A stretch of 64,000 nt of DNA. It comes from Ruegeria atlantica. GTDB lineage: Bacteria > Pseudomonadota > Alphaproteobacteria > Rhodobacterales > Rhodobacteraceae. Location of the stretch: assembly GCF_013032005.1 (NCBI RefSeq), contig NZ_WQBE01000015.1, positions 1-64,000 on the forward strand, written 5' to 3'. The position numbers and the translations under genes were made by a program. The notes under the pieces are model-generated. The model was not told the origin of the DNA and did not search any database. It saw only the letters and a program-made list of their open reading frames with translations. Numbering within the stretch: position 1 is the stretch's first letter; each line of letters begins with the position of its first letter. Positions 60,633-64,000 of the stretch are shown one piece after another.

Positions 60633-61151
60633 TCAACTTAGGTTTTTGTACATATAGGTCGTGGGCTCTAGCCGGTCCTCAAGCGGATTGCGGCAATAGT
60701 CCGGGATCTCTCCGGCGATCTGAAAGCCTAGGCTTTGATACAGGATGCGCGACGGGTCCGTACTGCGTGTGTCAAGCACCAGCAAGGTACGGCCCAGCTG
60801 GATCGCCCGGTCCTGAAGCGCCGCCATCAAGACCCGCCCCAAACCCCGGCGTCTGGCGCTGGGGTGAACCAGCAGTTTGGCCACATCGGCCCGGTGTGGC
60901 TGGTTGGGCATCGCCGCAGGGATCAGTTGCACCGTGCCCAGAATGCGTTCGTTTTCACGAAAGATGAACAGGTCCAGCGTACCGGTCTGTAAGTTGGGCC
61001 GCACCCGGTCTTGCCAATAGGCGCGGGCCTGATCGGGTGAGAAGGGCAGGATGAACCCGATGCTGGCCCCGTCCTGTACACAAGCGTGCAGGATATCGGT
61101 CAGGTCGCCCAAGGCGGTGTCAAAGCTGCAATCGTCGATGCGTGTAATCAT
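60633..61151 (-). CDS. GNAT-family N-acetyltransferase
   Basis: A 172-residue GNAT protein: VAKLLVHPSARRRGLGRVLMAALQDRA carries the acetyl-CoA loop (ARRRGLGRVL) and LDTRSTDPSRILYQSLGFQIAGEIPDY the C-terminal strands. 4-nt overlap with the upstream XRE-cupin gene indicates one operon. Acceptor unknown; this XRE-cupin/GNAT pairing is frequent in proteobacteria. Confidence 0.85.
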   Translation of the reverse strand: MITRIDDCSFDTALGDLTDILHACVQDGASIGFILPFSPDQARAYWQDRVRPNLQTGTLDLFIFRENERILGTVQLIPAAMPNQPHRADVAKLLVHPSARRRGLGRVLMAALQDRAIQLGRTLLVLDTRSTDPSRILYQSLGFQIAGEIPDYCRNPLEDRLEPTTYMYKNLS

Positions 61152-61708
61152 ATCAGCACCAGTAGGTACCGTGCCCCACGCGCGGGCGTTGTTTCAAACC
61201 GCGTGGGACCCGCAAGGTGATAGCGCAGGCAATCGCCGCCATTCAAATCATGGGCAACGCCGTCTACGGTCAGTTTCAGCGCGCCGTCCAACATGATCAG
61301 GTGATGTTCTTGCCCAGGCTTTGGTGGCGCATCGTACGTGATTATCGCATCGGGGGGCAGGTGACCTTCCAGCACCTCTCCGCTAAGCCCAGTGGCGGGC
61401 GGAGATACCGAGCGACGGGTAAATCCGGTTTCCGGGTCGCGCCATTCGGGTTGCCGTTCGAACGGTACGCGAGGGTCGAAACTGTCTTCGACCATCATCA
61501 GCAGACGCGACATCGGCAGGCCATAAGCTGCACAGAGCCGCCCCAGCGTTTCAGCGGTCGGGCTGACATCGCCCTTTTCCATCCGCGAAAGCGTGGCGCG
61601 GCTAATGCCGCTGTGTTCGGCCAGTTGGTCCAGTGACCACCCATGGCTCCGGCGCAGTTCGTTCAGACGGTTGGCGAGGCGGTTCGAGAGATCATCCAAC
61701 ATGTTCAT
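61148..61708 (-). CDS. XRE-family regulator with C-terminal cupin
   Basis: A 186-residue protein: helix-turn-helix at about residues 12-65 (HGWSLDQLAEHSGISRATLSRMEKGDVSPTAETLGRLCAAYGLPMSRLL; key: SGISRATLSRMEKG) and a cupin at about 110-180 (KPGQEHHLIMLDGALKLTVDG). PuuR-like regulators of this shape sense small metabolites through the cupin. It is transcribed with, and probably controls, the GNAT gene. Confidence 0.88.
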   Translation of the reverse strand: MNMLDDLSNRLANRLNELRRSHGWSLDQLAEHSGISRATLSRMEKGDVSPTAETLGRLCAAYGLPMSRLLMMVEDSFDPRVPFERQPEWRDPETGFTRRSVSPPATGLSGEVLEGHLPPDAIITYDAPPKPGQEHHLIMLDGALKLTVDGVAHDLNGGDCLRYHLAGPTRFETTPARGARYLLVLI

Positions 61709-61770
61709 AAGTGAGAATTTCGTTCATTATAGAGATTATTCCCCAAAAATATGTAATACGCAATAAGAAA

Positions 61771-61792
61771 GGGCGCAGAAATTTCTGCGCCC
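61771..61792 (-). terminator. Terminator of the iron-binding protein gene
   Basis: GGGCGCAGAA-AT-TTCTGCGCCC, a perfect 10-bp stem, followed on the minus strand by TTTCTTATT. It lies 30-51 bases past the fbpA-like stop and fits a rho-independent terminator. Confidence 0.82.
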
Positions 61793-61821
61793 TCCAAAGT
61801 GTTAAGGTCTCGTGCGCTGGG

Positions 61822-62838
61822 TTATTTCCAGCCAGCCTCGTTGAAGATTTTTTGCGCCTCAGGAAGGTTTTTGGCGACCTCGGACAAGTTCACTTCATCT
61901 GCCTTGAACTCACCCAGTGACTTGACCGAGTCCGCGAGTGCGACGCCTTTCACCGCCGGGAACTCGTCATTGCCGGCCGAGAAATATTGCTGGGCCGAGT
62001 CGCTGGCCAAGTATTCCAGGAACAGGATCGCGTTGTCCTTGTTCGGTGCATTCGCGGCAACACCGGCCCCGGACAGGTTCATATGCGCGCCAGTGCTGTC
62101 GTTGTTAGGGAACACCCAGCCGATTGAGTCGATTTCCGACGAAACGCCTTTGACATCTTTGCGGATGGCGCGAGCAAAGTAATAGGTGTTCGACACGGCG
62201 ATATCACATTCGCCCGAAACGATGCCACGCAGCTGGTCGGTGTCGCCGCCCTGCGGATCACGTGCCATGTTGGCGACGATGCCTTCGGCCCACGCCTTTG
62301 CGGCCTCGGGGCCTTCGTGGGTGATGATCGATGCCAGAAGCGTCTGGTTATATGTGTTGCTGGACGAGCGGATGCAGACCAGACCCTTGTATTCAGGATT
62401 CGCCAGATCGGCGTAGGTGGCCGGCGGGTTGGCTACGTTTTCTTTGTCGAAAAAGATAATGCGGCCACGCTGCGAAAAGCCGAACCATTGGTTGTCATTG
62501 TCTTGCAGATTGGCGGGGATACGCTCTTCGAGAACAGCGCTGTCGATCGATTGCAAAATGCCCGCGTCTTTGGCCCGCGCCAGACGCGAGGTGTCTACAG
62601 TCAACAGGATGTCCGCGGGCGAGTTGGCGCCCTCAGCTTCCATCCGTGCAATGAGTTCGTCGGCCTTGCCTTCGATACGGTTGATGGTGATGCCGGTCGC
62701 CTCTTCGAAATCAGAATAGAGACGTTCGTCGGTGTCGTAGTGGCGTGAAGAGTACAGGTTCAGTTCACCTTCGGCGGCGGCAGAGGTAGCAACCAAAGCC
62801 ATCAGAGCGGCGGCAACGCAGGTAGAGGATTTCAGCAT
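61822..62838 (-). CDS. Periplasmic Fe(3+)-binding protein of an ABC transporter (FbpA/FutA-like)
   Basis: A 338-residue binding protein. Signal peptide LKSSTCVAAALMALVATSAAA, then GELNLYSSRHYDTDERLY with the first ligands (His/Tyr), and ISNTYYFARA-type motif (here AVSNTYYFARAIRK) with the tandem Tyr that binds ferric iron. It delivers Fe(III) to an inner-membrane ABC permease, which is not in the window, so the gene is solitary. Two adjacent ATGs at 62838/62841 follow GGGACAA; an ATG at 62853 has no ribosome-binding site. Upstream are candidate iron-responsive operators. Confidence 0.88.
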   Translation of the reverse strand: MLKSSTCVAAALMALVATSAAAEGELNLYSSRHYDTDERLYSDFEEATGITINRIEGKADELIARMEAEGANSPADILLTVDTSRLARAKDAGILQSIDSAVLEERIPANLQDNDNQWFGFSQRGRIIFFDKENVANPPATYADLANPEYKGLVCIRSSSNTYNQTLLASIITHEGPEAAKAWAEGIVANMARDPQGGDTDQLRGIVSGECDIAVSNTYYFARAIRKDVKGVSSEIDSIGWVFPNNDSTGAHMNLSGAGVAANAPNKDNAILFLEYLASDSAQQYFSAGNDEFPAVKGVALADSVKSLGEFKADEVNLSEVAKNLPEAQKIFNEAGWK

Positions 62839-62878
62839 CATTTGTCCCAACATTGAAAATCGTGGCGGGTATTAACCC

Positions 62879-62891
62879 GACTGATTTGGTC
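62879..62891. promoter_or_regulatory. Candidate iron-responsive operator 1
   Basis: GAC-TGATTTG-GTC, a 3-bp-armed dyad inside TTAACC...GGTCAATTAA, 41 bases upstream of the fbpA-like start. The shape resembles the GAC-N7-GTC iron-rhodo-type boxes proposed for Rhodobacterales iron genes (I recall the pattern, not an exact consensus). Confidence 0.35.
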
Positions 62892-62926
62892 AATTAAACG
62901 ATTCTGAGGGGGATGCAAGGAAATCT

Positions 62927-62944
62927 GACAAATTTAGTTGGTCA
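62927..62944. promoter_or_regulatory. Candidate iron-responsive operator 2
   Basis: TGACAAATTTAGTTGGTCA (62926-62944) can be read as GAC-N7-GTT or as TGAC-N11-GTCA. It lies 36 bases upstream of site 1, in the leader shared with the DUF2589-like gene end. Confidence 0.3.
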
Positions 62945-62979
62945 AAATGTCGCTCGCCTTTCCTGCTGCGCACTTGCTG

Positions 62980-63543
62980 TCAGGATCGACGCTGTTTGCT
63001 CTGTCTTCCTTCCGGTTGCGGTGGTGCGGGTGACGGCGCCGGCTCAGGTTCGGGATCGTCGCTGAGTACCGGTTCCTTGGTCAGCATGGCCTGAGTTACA
63101 GCTTCCATGTATTTTTGCAGCATGACCGGCGGATCGGCCGGTGCGAGTTTGATGGTCAACCTGCTTGCACCTTCCTGACTATAGGCATAGCGCGAGGAAT
63201 AGCTGGCGTTGACCTGGGCCGCCACGGGCCCCCAGCCGCCTTTCACTGAAGCGCTACCTGATTTTTCGGTCTGTTTGGTCATCGAGATCGCCATTTTGAC
63301 CTCTATCTCGGCCTCCTGCACCGCATAGAATGCAGGAAGGAATCCCATCGACACGAGGCTGAATTCTTTGGCGGGGCCGTCGGGATTGGAGAGATCGGGA
63401 AGCAGGATTTTTTGGTCGGCCATATATTTAGCCATGTCGGTCGAATGACGATCCAACTCGCTTTGTGATTCAGCGACCGAAAGTGCCAGCTTTTGAACCA
63501 TTTCTGCAAAGGGAACGTTCAGCAGTTCTTGCCCGATACTCAT
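62980..63543 (-). CDS. DUF2589-like protein (second of pair)
   Basis: A 187-residue protein. NVPFAEMVQKLALSVAESQSELDRHSTDMAKYMAD is a long amphipathic helix, SMGFLPAFYAVQEAEIEVKMAISM an alternating beta strand region, and ASRLTIKLAPADPPVMLQKYMEAV a strand-helix; the order (helix, P..y.v.EA.I...m.isM, then S.L..kl.P..pP) resembles DUF2589 proteins, whose function is unknown. The tail from about residue 160 is Pro/Glu-rich, then basic. AAGGAG precedes the ATG. It follows the next gene by 29 bases, so the two form an operon continuing beyond the window. Confidence 0.55.
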   Translation of the reverse strand: MSIGQELLNVPFAEMVQKLALSVAESQSELDRHSTDMAKYMADQKILLPDLSNPDGPAKEFSLVSMGFLPAFYAVQEAEIEVKMAISMTKQTEKSGSASVKGGWGPVAAQVNASYSSRYAYSQEGASRLTIKLAPADPPVMLQKYMEAVTQAMLTKEPVLSDDPEPEPAPSPAPPQPEGRQSKQRRS

Positions 63544-63572
63544 TGTTCAAACTCCTTTTGAAAAATTTGTGT

Positions 63573-64000
63573 TCACTCGATGATTTGCGTTTTTGACCGC
63601 CTTCGGACCGAAAACGTAACTTTCGATGCGTTCTGGCTGACCGCCTGTTTCTTGGCGTTGGTTGCGATCTGTGCCTTATTGCCATCTTGGCCCAGCCCGA
63701 CCACGGCCTCGACCTTTACATTGTCGATGGTAAACTCGCTGCTTCCGTCTGAACCGGCGAGAATCTGTTCGCCCAGTGCCTGTGAAAATTCCTGAGCGTC
63801 GACAACCTGAGTGTCTTCGTCGCCCGAATTCATTTCTGACCGACCCTGGGCCAACGGGTTTGTTACCGGAGACCCCGTGCCCATCAGCATGCCGCCGCCT
63901 TCTTCCAGATCGTCAATCCGATTCTGCAGGTCCGAAATTGTTTGAAGCAAAGTGGTCTCGCGCTGCTCCATTGCGGTCAGACGGTCAGCAAGTGACTGCA
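63573..64000 (-). CDS. Coiled-coil protein related to the DUF2589-like neighbour (partial, runs off right edge)
   Basis: The frame is open from the right edge (…QSLADRLTAMEQRETTLLQTI) to a stop at 63573. The visible 142 residues comprise a heptad-like coiled coil (LQTISDLQNRIDDLEEG), a Gly/Met-rich joint, then FTIDNVKVEAVVGLGQDG and KVTFSVRRRSKTQIIE strands. An ATG at 63971 exists, but the coiled-coil pattern continues upstream of it, so the real start is probably outside. Function unknown; probably a partner of the following gene. Confidence 0.5.
   Translation of the reverse strand, partial: QSLADRLTAMEQRETTLLQTISDLQNRIDDLEEGGGMLMGTGSPVTNPLAQGRSEMNSGDEDTQVVDAQEFSQALGEQILAGSDGSSEFTIDNVKVEAVVGLGQDGNKAQIATNAKKQAVSQNASKVTFSVRRRSKTQIIE

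Overview
The window reads as chromosome of a marine alphaproteobacterium, most likely a Rhodobacteraceae (Roseobacter group) strain. The evidence is the gene repertoire: BCCT betaine-type carrier, tripartite tricarboxylate transporter (TTT) operon, GFA-fold proteins, DUF6653, a CIA30-like protein, a nadABC operon and many LysR, GntR, MarR and TetR regulators. Gene density is high, with many 4-nt stop/start overlaps. No rRNA, tRNA or CRISPR array was recognised. By eye, codon use from about 49 kb to the right end is more GC-rich than in the first 48 kb, so the left part looks more accessory and the right part more core. Product names are inferred from protein motifs only.

Layout, 0-16 kb: the end of an IS5-type transposase at the left edge, an AsmA-like protein, a secreted hypothetical, two overlapping MscS channels, DUF6653, a methyltransferase, two GFA-fold proteins, a homocysteine S-methyltransferase, a creatinase-like M24 protein without recognisable metal ligands, a class III adenylate cyclase with TPRs, a secreted esterase, and a divergent LysR/permease pair. 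16-30 kb: a gene-poor mosaic of transporters (BCCT, DMT, SLC13), regulators and small enzymes, separated by dispersed repeats and gene remnants, plus a TetR/old-yellow-enzyme (NemR/NemA-like) unit with a clear palindromic operator. 30-39.5 kb: a haloalkane dehalogenase, a LysR, a small oxidoreductase group (ABM monooxygenase, quinone oxidoreductase, VOC, SnoaL-like), TspO, CIA30, a phospholipase D-like lipoprotein, and a Tat-exported nitroreductase with its MarR regulator behind two phased palindromes.

39.6-48.9 kb is one catabolic locus. A leftward IMDH-like dehydrogenase / Gfo-Idh-MocA / GntR operon faces a rightward operon of TctC-TctB-TctA, an ABM protein, a metallo-beta-lactamase-fold lactonase-like hydrolase, a DUF1537 kinase (OtnK-like) and a class II aldolase-type decarboxylase (OtnC-like). 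It looks like uptake and breakdown of a four-carbon acid sugar to dihydroxyacetone phosphate, by a route without the usual isomerase and dehydrogenases.

49.1-53.0 kb holds the most unusual locus: an S-adenosylmethionine decarboxylase (SpeD), a rhomboid protease fused to a GNAT acetyltransferase, a membrane-anchored protein with an EF-hand-like loop, and a multi-pass aminopropyltransferase (SpeE-like). I propose a membrane-associated polyamine production/modification system with built-in proteolysis. The rest is an old yellow enzyme with a divergent LysR, nadA-nadB-nadC, moeA, a GNAT/XRE-cupin pair, a periplasmic iron-binding protein with possible iron-responsive operators, and two DUF2589-like proteins, the last running off the right edge.
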